NCBI RefSeq assembly: GCF_013004375.1
Contig: NZ_JABERI010000040.1
Coordinates: forward strand, 1 to 64,000
DNA: 64,000 nt
Reading direction: 5' to 3'
DNA from: Acinetobacter terrae
GTDB lineage: Bacteria; Pseudomonadota; Gammaproteobacteria; Pseudomonadales; Moraxellaceae
Position numbers and translations under genes: made by a program. Every line of letters begins with the position of its first letter. Within the stretch, counting starts at the first letter, position 1. The notes under the pieces were generated by a model. That model saw only the letters and a program-made list of their open reading frames with translations. It was not told the DNA's origin and made no database searches. Below are positions 1 to 9,984 of this stretch, piece by piece.

Positions 1-29
1 GATGCATGGATATTTGTGGTCATAAATTA

Positions 30-57
30 AGTCCCCACTTATTTTTAAGTGGGGACT
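30..57. terminator. Perfect hairpin at window left edge
   Basis: A perfect 12-bp inverted repeat (30-41 and 46-57, arm AGTCCCCACTTA) is separated by four T. The stem is stable but no clear T-run follows on either strand. It may end transcription of a gene left of the window, or be an island-border structure. Confidence 0.45.
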
Positions 58-114
58 AACATAAGGCTAATTAGAGAGATTGGTAAGGAGGTGCTTTGCC
101 GGATACTTACGGTA

Positions 115-140
115 TTTGGTGGAGGTGGCGGGAGTTGAAC
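115..140. repeat. att-like copy of the ssrA 3' end (left border of island A)
   Basis: These 26 bases are identical to 31726-31751, the 3' end of the intact tmRNA gene, and lie in the same orientation. Beyond position 140 the match stops. Tyrosine integrases commonly use the tmRNA 3' end as attB and leave such direct repeats. I infer this is the distal attachment site of the outermost island. Confidence 0.8.
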
Positions 141-494
141 TCACTAGAGTTCAACTATATCAAAAACTATCTAATATAAGCCTTTGTAAATTAAGTATTT
201 CAAGCTTTTCTATTTGATAGTCTTTGATAAATATTAAAAAAAGTGTGGCAAAAAATGTGGCAAAGAATATTTAATTACATCTCGTATAAATACATAACTA
301 ATTTTTTTGTGTACAAGCCGTGTACAAAAAAATTTATGTGTAAATGGGAGTTGAACTCAGGATTTATCTTTAAATCAGATGGCCTGTGTTGCACAAACCT
401 ACCGTTAAGACCTTATTCCACAATATAATTTTCAGATGAAAATATCATCATTTTTACAATTAATAAGATGTAACGATATTTTATTCATTGTGAT
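141..494. other. Island A left end, no supported gene
   Basis: This AT-rich stretch has no convincing gene. It contains two GTGGCAAA-type words (about 243-264) that recur next to the middle att copy at 15010-15030, which suggests integrase arm or accessory sites. A segment at 340-420 looks superficially tRNA-like but does not fold as a tRNA. Confidence 0.4.
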
Positions 495-935
495 TCAATT
501 TTTTAATCTGTACTTTTGTTTTGGACTTTTAGGTTTATCAGGGAGAGTACACTCTATCAACCCCGCTTCTAATGCTGGGTTTAAATAGTTTTTTTTGGAA
601 TGTTGCTCGATGTGATAGATCCAGTAAAGACATCAGCTCACTAAGACTATATTCGCTCTGCTCAATACTTTCAATTAAGCGCTTAACTTGGTCGCCAACT
701 TGTAGCTAGCTTGAACCATATCTTGATCGCTCGTGGTAGATGCAACGATTGCATCTAAGATCATTTGCAGAATAAATTCAATAAATGGTGATGAATCTAA
801 ACGGTCTGTACTAACCTGAAGTGCATCATAATAAGTTTTTTGGTTTTGATAAATCAGGCTTTCTACAGGAATATTGAGAAAAATGGGATTCCACTGGCTT
901 AATATTAAAGTTTGCCATAAAGGCCCCATACAGAA
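495..935 (-). pseudogene. Fic-family protein C-terminal remnant (copy A)
   Basis: Read on the minus strand, the segment gives the C-terminal part of a Fic-domain protein. It shows a GPLWQTLILSQWNP stretch like the one that follows the Fic motif, then IPVESLI and SSPFIEFILQMILDA, then a winged-helix-like end (NYLKPALEAGLIE-type, ending KQKYRLKN). The upstream HPFxDGNGR motif is not recognisable. A one-base deletion near 703-710 breaks the frame relative to the copy at 15339-15735. Intact Fic enzymes transfer AMP onto proteins, but this fragment cannot be active. An unidentified short open stretch lies just upstream (about 980-1090). Confidence 0.7.
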
Positions 936-1276
936 CGCTATCGAAATAGACGGAAAAGATTCGGTTTACGCATTAACTTAATCGCTGCACTGGTAAACTG
1001 AATCAACTTGCAATAACGACTTTCGCAAGAGATCTAATGATGTATCTTCAAAATGAGGCTGTCTCGCGTCTAAAATACTGGGAGCAGCCCCAAAAAAAAA
1101 GAAAAAAGTGGGATGAAATAATCATCCCATATCAATTCTATATTACTTAATAACATAGAACGTAACAGGCTATAATGTTTTCCTAGTTCGTATTAACAGA
1201 ACCTGAAAAACTAATTAATAAATTAAATACAGATTTTATTACTATCACTTCCGTTAAAAAATTTGCCTATTATCAT
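936..1276. other. Gene-free gap before the defence array
   Basis: No intact gene is seen. On the minus strand 980-1090 keeps about 36 open codons ending in a stop, possibly the C-terminus of a lost gene. The rest is AT-rich and includes an A-run at 1096-1115. Confidence 0.35.
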
Positions 1277-3160
1277 TTATGAAATCGGATTATCTATCAG
1301 TAAGTAATCAAAATAACCAGAGCCATTTAGATCTTTACTTGTTATAGCACCTCTATCAAGTAATGAATTATATACTTCGCACGAAGTCTCTGGCAGTAAA
1401 GCGCAGTTATGACAAGCAGCCAAGTTCATTCCATTAGGCCCTTGCCCCCCATCATAACCAACCTCACGACAAATTGGGTCTGAGCTACACCAATTAGAAC
1501 TTTCAATTGCTTTTTTAATGATTGGTTCTAGTGTTCCAGGCGTAGCCATTCGAACTAAACCGCCCAATGATCCTTCACTATCTCCAGAAGCGGTATATAT
1601 TAAAATGCCATACATTTCCATATCGTTAGCATTATTAACATATAACCTTTCTCTTAATGAAGCAGTGCTATATCCACATTCAAAGATAAGCTGATTAATC
1701 AAAAGATGAGCAAAAGTATGAATCAAAAGAAACTCAGGACTAAGTTCTTCTAAATGATGAAATAGGCTTGAACTATTTGCTCTATTAGCTAGTTTTTTAA
1801 ATGATTCATTTAAAATAAAATTCTTAGACCATTGTTTTATTAGATCTGCTTTAAATTCTAAAAATATACCTTCACCATATACTTTTACTGCTGGCAACCA
1901 ATTAGATTCTTTATTTGGAAAAGCTCTTAAGGCTTTCTTATAGTTTTCAACTGTTCGGTTATTTTGAGACTGGATACGATCGAAACCATATAGAGCATTC
2001 GTAACAGTTAATTCCTTCACCTGTGTTACTGCTGAAAAGTACTCTGTAAACCAATCATCAAAAGAAGATATAGATAAAGGTTTAGTTACCAGTACGCCCT
2101 CTTTAATTTCACTGAAAAATTTACGATGTTCTTGAAATCTATATTCAGCCTCAGATTCGATATCATTATTAATTACTGACAGAGCTTGATTTTGTTTCTC
2201 TAAATATGAGGTTACATCATCCTTTGAAAACTGATGACTTAAAGCCATAACTAACATATTAATTTTATGATTTAAATCTCCACAAGAATTAATTAACTCT
2301 TTATCATCAGTTGACAATTTTTCATAAGCTGCTTCTATTTCCAAGTTTTTTGAGTCAGAGTCATCTTCAAGTTGTGGAATTAAAATAGAAGACTCTGTTT
2401 TTGAAAAATAAATGTTTGTAGATTGACGTAAGGCACCTACCAATGGGGCATCGCAAATTTCAGAATGATTATGCCCCAACCAAGGTGAATATCCTGGGCA
2501 AGCAATGCCTTTTTGCTCTAAAGTTGATGTCATCTTCCCTTGAAGATCAGAGTCCTTGGTAAAAATTCCAGATAGTGAAACAGCTCTGGAGTTATGTGTC
2601 TTACATCTCACTTTTACATCTGAAACAGAAGCACTTCCGGTCCCTACCAAAGCCAGATCACATGACTCCGTACAATTTGACTGATTATGATGGTTTAACC
2701 ACGCAACCCATGGAAAGTCCTGTAAATGCCCATTACTACAACAACTTACAAATCTGGCTTGATATGCAGGAGCCTTACATTCTCCGCATTTCACTTCATT
2801 CTCATCAATAGCAGATACTTTTATAAGTTTCTGGCAGGATGTATTACTACAGATATGCCAGTATGGAAAACGAATACCGGGGATAGGCGCATCAATTTTA
2901 TGCCCTTCATCTAATATCACAGCATTTGGAGGTATTCTGAAATGATCTACATTCAATCTTTTAGCCAATCTAGAATCTTTAAATATATATCTTGAAATCA
3001 ATGACTTACTTAAAGACTCTGTTGTTCCTGATTTGGTGTACCAGTAATCTAAACCACATGCAATTATTGAAATACCATCCTTATTAATCTGCATCGCTCC
3101 AGGTCCAAAAGTATGAATAAGCTGACCTTTTCTTGTTCTTACTTCACTCTTTTTACTCAT
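1277..3160 (-). CDS. DrmB-like DUF1998 protein
   Basis: A 627-residue protein, the last gene of the five-gene minus-strand array. The N-terminal third has a cysteine cluster (CSNTSC, CGEC, then SCCSNGHLQDFPW) that suggests zinc binding. The C-terminal third, from about residue 480, matches the DUF1998 pattern: LIHTFAHLLINQL, GILIYTASGDSEGSLGGL, then CSSDPIC and CHNCALLPETSCE. DUF1998 proteins paired with a large helicase are the DrmB subunit of DISARM phage defence. I chose the ATG at 3160: it overlaps the helicase stop codon by 8 bases and has a GAGGG ribosome site, whereas the longer frame from 3226 lies inside the helicase gene. The family and pairing are firm; the exact system type is inference. 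Confidence 0.85.
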   Translation of the reverse strand: MSKKSEVRTRKGQLIHTFGPGAMQINKDGISIIACGLDYWYTKSGTTESLSKSLISRYIFKDSRLAKRLNVDHFRIPPNAVILDEGHKIDAPIPGIRFPYWHICSNTSCQKLIKVSAIDENEVKCGECKAPAYQARFVSCCSNGHLQDFPWVAWLNHHNQSNCTESCDLALVGTGSASVSDVKVRCKTHNSRAVSLSGIFTKDSDLQGKMTSTLEQKGIACPGYSPWLGHNHSEICDAPLVGALRQSTNIYFSKTESSILIPQLEDDSDSKNLEIEAAYEKLSTDDKELINSCGDLNHKINMLVMALSHQFSKDDVTSYLEKQNQALSVINNDIESEAEYRFQEHRKFFSEIKEGVLVTKPLSISSFDDWFTEYFSAVTQVKELTVTNALYGFDRIQSQNNRTVENYKKALRAFPNKESNWLPAVKVYGEGIFLEFKADLIKQWSKNFILNESFKKLANRANSSSLFHHLEELSPEFLLIHTFAHLLINQLIFECGYSTASLRERLYVNNANDMEMYGILIYTASGDSEGSLGGLVRMATPGTLEPIIKKAIESSNWCSSDPICREVGYDGGQGPNGMNLAACHNCALLPETSCEVYNSLLDRGAITSKDLNGSGYFDYLLIDNPIS

Positions 3161-6100
3161 CAAAGTAACCCTCATCTTGTTGATAATGTTCATAGACATC
3201 TGTAATCCACAAACTGGACTCAGCATCTACATTCCTCATACTGGTTGGACATGGGATTTTATTTTTTGTAATGCCCATTGATCCTAAAGGATAAAGTAGA
3301 TCAGTCTGCTTTGGCTCACTATCAGGTATTAACTGGCCCCACTCATTATAAGTTTGCTTTTTCCGGTCCCAATTTTTAATAAAATTATTAAACATCTTCG
3401 TAATATCATCAAACTCATCATCATTCATGGTGTGTTTTCTGAGATTAAAGAACCTCTCCGTCCACTGTTTAATAACTGAAAGATCAATGTTTGTGGGTTT
3501 TGCTTCTATATGAGAAAATTGTCTCACGTTAGCGACTGTAATTGCTTCCAATCCTCGTTTTAATGCAGGTCTAGAGAATGGAGTAACTGTAGAAGGTTCA
3601 ACTTTTGCATACAGCCGTTGGTGATATGCACGAAAATCTTCATAATGTGATTTATCTCGTGGCTTTGAATTATTATAAATAGTGACAACAAGACCTGGTA
3701 TATCAGGTCTACGACCTACTCGGCCTGACACCTGAATATATTGTGCAGTTGTCTTAGGCTGACCAATAATTGACATTACTGATAGTCTATCAATATCAAC
3801 ACCTACTTCAATAATACTTGAAGCCAGACAAAAAGCTTGTACTTTATAATTTTGGCACAGGTCATAAAACTTTTTAGCATTTTCAGGCAATTTTGCTTTA
3901 GGTGTTTTATTTTTCAAACCTAAATACAATTTCTCAAAATGATAATAGTTTTCCAAACTAACTTTATTATCCCTTTCGATACATTGAATCAATTGAGATA
4001 TTGATTCTTTGAATTCGGAATGTTTCTTTTCAATTTCTTTAAGCTCAGCAACTAACTTGTGAAAAAAATTAGAATCCGCAAGCTCGGAATTATTAAGTTT
4101 TTCCTCAAGAGCAACTATCGCTTTAGGAATATCATCATCCTTTAGTCGACTCGTTAACTCCATACCTCTTTCATGAACATTTCTTCTTGGTAAAAGCCAA
4201 CGTGGATAACGTCTTTTCTGTTCCAAGAGATAACTTACTATATCCGATTGAAATAAGGTTATTGCACCACCTAACTCTCTTATACTGTTGTAAAAAGCGA
4301 GTAACGTAACCCATGGATCCCTATCTTCTACTTCAACCCTATTTGCAGCGAAAAGTAATGCAGATTGTGTTCTAACTTGAGTAGTTAAAACAGAACCTAA
4401 CCCTGGAGCACAAACTCCAACATATTTACGTCCTGGCAGTAATTTCCCATTCTGATCTCGAGCATATCTAGCAAAAAAAGAATCCTCTGCATCAACACCA
4501 GCAGGAGGAAAAATACTAACATTTTTGCGTCCATATATACCTTCTATTTGATCTTGATAGCCTTTAGTTGTTGCAGTCGCACAAACAATTTTAGGCTTTG
4601 AAGAACCGTCAGAACACATCTCTTCAATAAGAGGTTCATAAAGAGCGACCATAGAACCTAATGGTCCAGAAATCAGATGTAACTCATCCTGAATAATTAA
4701 CTGAGGTGGTAATGCGAATCTGTTTCCATCATTATTTATACCAAAAATACTTCTTATTTTAGGCTGCCAAGCGAGCATGGCAAATTTATCAACCGTTGCA
4801 ATTACAACTGATGGACGCTCTTCATAAATATCTTCATCAATTACAAAAACAGGTACTTGTTTATGAAATACACAAGTTGGATCTACACAAGAAAAGATAA
4901 CTGAATTAGTTTGCTTATCAGCTTTATATCCAACTACTGTTTTTTTGAAGTTTTTATTAGTATTAACAATACCCATCTGACTTGCACAATAAGGGCAACG
5001 ATCTAGTAAAAAGGGGTTGTTAAATTCTTTTCCAGTTTCAACATTTCTTTTTAATTTTTTAAGATCATTAATTGCATTTTCTTTAGTATTCGGAGTGTTT
5101 TTCCCTCCGACCCATAATCCAATACTGAATCTTTTACCAGGTATTTTTTCTTCCTGGCGAATAACCTCAAGGCAACAAATTAAAGTCGCCGCTCGTTGTA
5201 ATTGTTGGGCTGTAAGAAGGCGTAACGTATAACGCATCAGGACTTGAACACCATCTGCCTTCTCACCTAACTGCAATCTTTTAAAGAGAAGTGTAAAAGC
5301 GGCTAATCCAAGGTATGCCTCTGTTTTTCCGCCACCAGTGGGGAACCAAATTAAATCTACCTTTTCATGATCAGGATGTGCATTATCAATAGCACCTTGA
5401 ATACACATTAATAGGAAACCGATCTGAAAAGGTCTCCAAATACCCTGTGCATGGATATTTTCATGGAATGGAGTGGCTACAAAAGCATGTCCCCCTGAAT
5501 CTTTATCAAAATTTACAGGACGAATTTTTTTTGGAGCATGTTTCTGTTGTTGCAACATTGCTTTATTTGCTAATTTAAAAGCACGCTGTATCTCAGGATA
5601 CTCACATACAAGTTTATAACCTGCATTGATTCTTGCTAAAGCTTCTTCACAGTTTTTAATATGTTCTTTTGCTGTAAGTTTCAACTCATTACTTAGTTCA
5701 GATTTATCAATGTAATCTTTATTCTTTTGAATCCATTTATTATATGCTGTTATCATTGACCGAATTTGTTGATCACCATCACCATCTGGTGTGAAATTCG
5801 CTAGCGCTTCCATAGTTATTTTAAGTTTAATGCCATTTTCAATTTCAACGTCAGATGAAATACTTGGAGTCTCAAATGCAGGAAGTGCTTCTGTAAAAAC
5901 CTCTGTAACGCTATTACATTCAGTATATGCAGCTTTATTCCAGTTACATGCAATACCATGTCCTCTCGCAAAAACAGGTGCTTTTCTATAGAGTAACTGG
6001 TTACTTAAGTCATCCTTACTATCATTTATCAATTCAGGATATGGAAGAATTGCAGGCTTATTTAAATTAGGTACATTAATACTTAATTGTGTTTGGAATA

Positions 6101-6866
6101 AACTTTGTCTATTTCGATTAATAAATTTACTACTAGACTCTGTATCTTGTTCCGTGTGACGATTAACAACTGCAACCGTAATTAAAAGCTTTCCTTTGTG
6201 CTGTCTTACTACCCCCTCTACATAAAATAATTTTAAGAAATCTTCAGAAGGTTTATCAGATTCATCATATAAATTATATTTAAAACTACTCTTTAAATCG
6301 GCTACTTTTTTTCCAAAATTCACTTGAATTGGCTTACGATACCACCATGTATCTTTTAATATTTTTCCTTTTTTTGTTTCATATTTAATATCAAAATCTT
6401 TATAAAATGCACCTGAGATATTAAAAACCAATTCATCAGTTTGTATTGAATCCAATAGAAATGATAAACCAATACTGGATGGAGCTCTAGCATTAGCTAA
6501 AGATATATCAAAATCATTATTATCATCATAGGTAGATTTTTTTTTTAAATTCTGTCTTTTTCTACTTACTATATCGCCTTCATCAAAATCTTCTGTTTTT
6601 TCATCTATAATAATTTCTGAGGTTTCTACACTCATGGAGTCCTGATCGGATCCCATAGGATATATTACGCCTACCCCATATCGCTGAATTGGATAAACTT
6701 TAAGTATCTCTTCTTTATCATTTTTTGTCACATATGGTACGTCAGGATTTGTTAATAATGTGCTATTTAGTACATCAAGCTCTTCTCCATATGGACAGGG
6801 ACCTAATAGTTCTTCCTGTAAGGTCTTAAATATTATTTCATCTCTAACGATAGCGCCCCTACTCAT
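3153..6866 (-). CDS. DrmA-like SF2 helicase
   Basis: A 1237-residue helicase with the order seen in DISARM DrmA. A long N-terminal region comes first. Walker A (PTGGGKTEAYLG) is near residue 510, a CPYC...C zinc-like insert follows, then the DELH Walker B near 725 and the motif III-like CATATT near 762. Motif V (EVGVDIDRL) and motif VI (QVSGRVGRR) are near 1030-1050. All catalytic motifs look intact, so it should be an active ATPase. Its start overlaps the upstream helicase stop by one base (TAATG) behind a GAGGAA site, and its end overlaps the DUF1998 gene, so the three genes are probably translationally coupled. In DISARM, DrmA and DrmB form a DNA-binding complex that restricts incoming phage DNA. 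Confidence 0.87.
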   Translation of the reverse strand: MSRGAIVRDEIIFKTLQEELLGPCPYGEELDVLNSTLLTNPDVPYVTKNDKEEILKVYPIQRYGVGVIYPMGSDQDSMSVETSEIIIDEKTEDFDEGDIVSRKRQNLKKKSTYDDNNDFDISLANARAPSSIGLSFLLDSIQTDELVFNISGAFYKDFDIKYETKKGKILKDTWWYRKPIQVNFGKKVADLKSSFKYNLYDESDKPSEDFLKLFYVEGVVRQHKGKLLITVAVVNRHTEQDTESSSKFINRNRQSLFQTQLSINVPNLNKPAILPYPELINDSKDDLSNQLLYRKAPVFARGHGIACNWNKAAYTECNSVTEVFTEALPAFETPSISSDVEIENGIKLKITMEALANFTPDGDGDQQIRSMITAYNKWIQKNKDYIDKSELSNELKLTAKEHIKNCEEALARINAGYKLVCEYPEIQRAFKLANKAMLQQQKHAPKKIRPVNFDKDSGGHAFVATPFHENIHAQGIWRPFQIGFLLMCIQGAIDNAHPDHEKVDLIWFPTGGGKTEAYLGLAAFTLLFKRLQLGEKADGVQVLMRYTLRLLTAQQLQRAATLICCLEVIRQEEKIPGKRFSIGLWVGGKNTPNTKENAINDLKKLKRNVETGKEFNNPFLLDRCPYCASQMGIVNTNKNFKKTVVGYKADKQTNSVIFSCVDPTCVFHKQVPVFVIDEDIYEERPSVVIATVDKFAMLAWQPKIRSIFGINNDGNRFALPPQLIIQDELHLISGPLGSMVALYEPLIEEMCSDGSSKPKIVCATATTKGYQDQIEGIYGRKNVSIFPPAGVDAEDSFFARYARDQNGKLLPGRKYVGVCAPGLGSVLTTQVRTQSALLFAANRVEVEDRDPWVTLLAFYNSIRELGGAITLFQSDIVSYLLEQKRRYPRWLLPRRNVHERGMELTSRLKDDDIPKAIVALEEKLNNSELADSNFFHKLVAELKEIEKKHSEFKESISQLIQCIERDNKVSLENYYHFEKLYLGLKNKTPKAKLPENAKKFYDLCQNYKVQAFCLASSIIEVGVDIDRLSVMSIIGQPKTTAQYIQVSGRVGRRPDIPGLVVTIYNNSKPRDKSHYEDFRAYHQRLYAKVEPSTVTPFSRPALKRGLEAITVANVRQFSHIEAKPTNIDLSVIKQWTERFFNLRKHTMNDDEFDDITKMFNNFIKNWDRKKQTYNEWGQLIPDSEPKQTDLLYPLGSMGITKNKIPCPTSMRNVDAESSLWITDVYEHYQQDEGYFDE

Positions 6867-8599
6867 TACTTGTTCCTCTGTAAATATAAATATAATGTTT
6901 TTTCAACTTTTTTATGGAAAAGGTAGTGCACAGAATCTGTTGCACGACTAGCCCCCGTAAATAACATTCTTTTTGCATCATCTGATTCAATTTCATCAAA
7001 ATCTGTAAGAATAATTACAGGAGCTTCCAATCCCTTAAACTTATGGATTGAGGTATATCTTAAACAATTTAAATCCAAATCGTAAACGCTTAGATTTGCA
7101 TTTATATTATCTCTGTGAAGATGCAATAAACTTTTAGATTCTGCCAATTTTGAAAGGATAACTATATCAGAATAATGAAAACCTTCTTTTAAACAGTTTT
7201 GGATAATTTCATTTACCTTCTTTAGTTGTTCTGATTGATTTGAATACATATAATATTTCGATACCAATATTGGTGGATATTTTCGAAGGTACCCAGAGTA
7301 AGGTGAATCCATTGATAAAATATTTAAATTCACACGTGTAGATGCTTCTGTATTTCTACAATTTTTCTTAAGTTTGAAGTGTACAAACCCAGAATTCCTA
7401 TCTCTTAAGTTTTTTATAAAATCACTTTCTGATAATTTTTTTGTATAGATATTTTGATAAACAAAATCACCAAAAATATGCCAGCAACCTTGTGTCAAAC
7501 CTTTTTTAAGTAATAAATCTAGACAATCAAGCCATAGATTATTCCAAATAATATCCTGTGCTTCATCAACAATTAACAAATCATAGCTTTCATCTTGAGA
7601 TTTATTAATTATATTAGTATATGCTATTTGTGGTAAAAGATGATTCCAATATTTTTCATCATTATCATTTAATGTATTGACGTCAAAATCATAACCTCTC
7701 ATTAATGAATGTAAAGTTGAAACTTTAATACTAGCCCAACTTTCAAGTTTATTTTTCAGAAAATCACCAAGTAATTTATTCATACAAACAAATAAAACTT
7801 TTTTTCCTTCACGAGCTGCACGAATTGCGGATTCAACAGCAATAAAAGTTTTACCTGTACCTGGTGCTCCATTAAATAAAACACATGGATGATCAGCTAA
7901 TGAGTCAAGAGCTTCATACTGTTCTGAAGTAAATTTGAATAGTTCTTTCTCTATTATGGAACTATTACTTTCCAACTGTATACTTGGTTCAATATTTGGA
8001 CGTAAAATTTTAATCAATCTAACCATATCATTTGAATCAGGCCGATTACTTTCTACCAACCAAGATAAGTTATTTTTTCTTGAAATTTCTTCTCTAAATT
8101 TTTTTATTCTATTTTTAAGTAACTCAGATAGCCTAGTGTTTCGAAACTCTTTACAAGATACGTAACTATTTTTATGAACTTCAATACTTACAGGATGAAA
8201 CTCACAGTGAGTAAAAATAACTAATGGAAATATTGGAATATCTCTAAATTCTATATTCTGATCAGTAATATAATTTTTTAGACTAAATAACGTTTTATTT
8301 AATTGGACAAATGGACTAATTGAACCATTTTTATCGGTCCGACCAAGATGCCAGACTCCATCTTCAACCTTAATTTCAAGATGAGATTTAATCTCAATTG
8401 CTAAAATTCCAAGTTTAGGAATAATAACTATAAAATCCAATTCACCCATTACTCGAGTTTGATGATAAGCAACATTTAATGAATGTAAGACAACCCAATT
8501 TTTAATTTCTTCATCCCTTGAGATTCTTTCAAAAAAAATCTTCTCTCCCGGACTTGAATTATTATTTAAATCAAATATTCGAGGAATCATTTTTGGCAT
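6866..8599 (-). CDS. NERD-domain nuclease fused to UvrD/REP-type helicase
   Basis: A 577-residue fusion. The N-terminus (about 15-130) fits a NERD nuclease-related domain: GELDF with D55, then AIEIKSH with E69 and K71, matching the D...ExK pattern of PD-(D/E)xK-like folds. A superfamily 1 helicase follows, with Walker A GAPGTGKT at 244-251, VDEAQD at 344-349, and C-terminal IHKFKGLEAPVIIL and FTGASRA motifs. The gene sits 5 bases after its upstream neighbour and overlaps the DrmA-like gene by one base, so it belongs to the same operon. Classical DISARM carries a phospholipase-D protein (DrmC). None is seen here, and I infer this fusion may supply the nuclease. Confidence 0.85.
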   Translation of the reverse strand: MPKMIPRIFDLNNNSSPGEKIFFERISRDEEIKNWVVLHSLNVAYHQTRVMGELDFIVIIPKLGILAIEIKSHLEIKVEDGVWHLGRTDKNGSISPFVQLNKTLFSLKNYITDQNIEFRDIPIFPLVIFTHCEFHPVSIEVHKNSYVSCKEFRNTRLSELLKNRIKKFREEISRKNNLSWLVESNRPDSNDMVRLIKILRPNIEPSIQLESNSSIIEKELFKFTSEQYEALDSLADHPCVLFNGAPGTGKTFIAVESAIRAAREGKKVLFVCMNKLLGDFLKNKLESWASIKVSTLHSLMRGYDFDVNTLNDNDEKYWNHLLPQIAYTNIINKSQDESYDLLIVDEAQDIIWNNLWLDCLDLLLKKGLTQGCWHIFGDFVYQNIYTKKLSESDFIKNLRDRNSGFVHFKLKKNCRNTEASTRVNLNILSMDSPYSGYLRKYPPILVSKYYMYSNQSEQLKKVNEIIQNCLKEGFHYSDIVILSKLAESKSLLHLHRDNINANLSVYDLDLNCLRYTSIHKFKGLEAPVIILTDFDEIESDDAKRMLFTGASRATDSVHYLFHKKVEKTLYLYLQRNK

Positions 8600-8604
8600 A
8601 ATTA

Positions 8605-9984
8605 TTAACCTAATGTGATAATAGAAAAACTTATTCCGTCAACTTCATAATTAGATCCAAGATTATCAATAGATTTAATTTTTTTAAGGAAATCAATAAC
8701 TATTTCTTGCCCAACTACTCTTTTCTCATGCCCCTCACTTATGGAATCTCCCCTAAGCTTCTTGGCTAGTTCAAAGAATCGATCTATCTCTTCTTTATCA
8801 GTTATACCTGCGAACAGTAAAACAGCCTTATAATCCTCAAAACTTCTGGGAGCTATATTATCAGGACTACACCAATTTTTAATATTCTGCATAGTAGCTT
8901 TCATAGCACCTAATTTTTCCAATTTAGATATTAAAATTTCTAAATTAGGATAATCTCTTAATGGTTTTTTCCATTTTTCCATAATAGATTTCTTAGCACG
9001 ATTTAAGTTTTCAGAAGTTAAATTTATAGTATCAATTTCCTTAATAAGGTATTTAACATTATGAATTTGATTTGAGTTTTCAAACACTGAAAAACCAATC
9101 ACTCCTTTATAATCAATAGTTAAATACTGCTTATTGCATTCAATCCAATGGGTATTACCATCTTTATCCTTTATATCTATGGAGCACAATATTCTTTCAT
9201 TATTAAATAACTCTACATTTTCAAAATTTGATTTTAAACCCTCATAAAATTTAGAATTATCTTCTTCATTACTAGAAAATTTTAAATTAAATTCATAACC
9301 ACCATCTATTTCAGTAGATGGTTTTTTTATAAACTTAATATTATCAATCTCTGCCTCTATTGAACTATTATCTGGAGCTTTAAAAACCAAGCTTGAATAC
9401 GTTTGATTATAAATAAATTCAGGATGTATGAAAAATAAATTTTTTGCTGGTGGTAAAATTATTAACTCTGAAATCCATGAAATAGGAAGAAATGTAATAA
9501 TAGGTATATTAAAATATTTTTCCTTTATTTCATCCTTAAAAATAGGCTGTATGAAATCAATTAGATCACGGTCCTTCAGAATAGAAAATATATAATCCCA
9601 TTGATTTCTCTCTACCAATAAACCATATTTATTAAAGATATTATTTAAAATTAAATTTTCCAGCACTTCCCCAATTATTACTAAAGGATTAACATACTTA
9701 AAACACTTATAAATTATTTTTGCATTTTCCCTAAGATCAGATCTAGAAAGCCCTCTTTTCACAACCTCTCTTATATTATTGATATCATCATTATATATCT
9801 CCCTTACAGAAATATACTTATTCACAATTAACATACATTTTTTAGTTATATCAATAACTTGATATTCTTCACCTGCAGTTTTTCTTATTTCAGAAATTGC
9901 ATGAACAAGTAATGATAAAGGCTTATAATCATAAGGAATAAAAAAAATATTTGCCTGTTCAAAACTTGGAAAGAACATACTCAT
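8605..9984 (-). CDS. Unrecognised array protein, 459 aa
   Basis: I do not recognise this protein. It is AT-rich, rich in Ile, Asn and Lys, and has no signal peptide, membrane segment or nucleotide-binding motif that I can see. The region from about 330 to 430 looks helical (repeated Leu/Lys segments such as LEILISKLEKLGAMKATMQN) and could mediate contacts or bind DNA. The start codon overlaps the upstream stop as ATGA behind a strong GGAGGT site, so synthesis is coupled to the 284-residue protein. Together the pair spans about 740 residues in the position where class 2 DISARM carries the unknown gene drmE. A split or diverged DrmE is possible but not shown by motifs. Confidence 0.75.
   Translation of the reverse strand: MSMFFPSFEQANIFFIPYDYKPLSLLVHAISEIRKTAGEEYQVIDITKKCMLIVNKYISVREIYNDDINNIREVVKRGLSRSDLRENAKIIYKCFKYVNPLVIIGEVLENLILNNIFNKYGLLVERNQWDYIFSILKDRDLIDFIQPIFKDEIKEKYFNIPIITFLPISWISELIILPPAKNLFFIHPEFIYNQTYSSLVFKAPDNSSIEAEIDNIKFIKKPSTEIDGGYEFNLKFSSNEEDNSKFYEGLKSNFENVELFNNERILCSIDIKDKDGNTHWIECNKQYLTIDYKGVIGFSVFENSNQIHNVKYLIKEIDTINLTSENLNRAKKSIMEKWKKPLRDYPNLEILISKLEKLGAMKATMQNIKNWCSPDNIAPRSFEDYKAVLLFAGITDKEEIDRFFELAKKLRGDSISEGHEKRVVGQEIVIDFLKKIKSIDNLGSNYEVDGISFSIITLG

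Noticed and set aside
340..425. tRNA-like minus-strand segment with GAGTTCAACTC and an anticodon-loop-like stretch
   Set aside because: The T-arm, D-arm and acceptor do not pair as in a tRNA. It may be a decayed tRNA or an insertion-sequence end, but nothing firm supports either.
3161..3226. Longer start of the DUF1998 protein at 3226
   Set aside because: It would overlap the helicase gene by 74 bases without a ribosome site, while the ATG at 3160 has one and gives the usual N-terminus.
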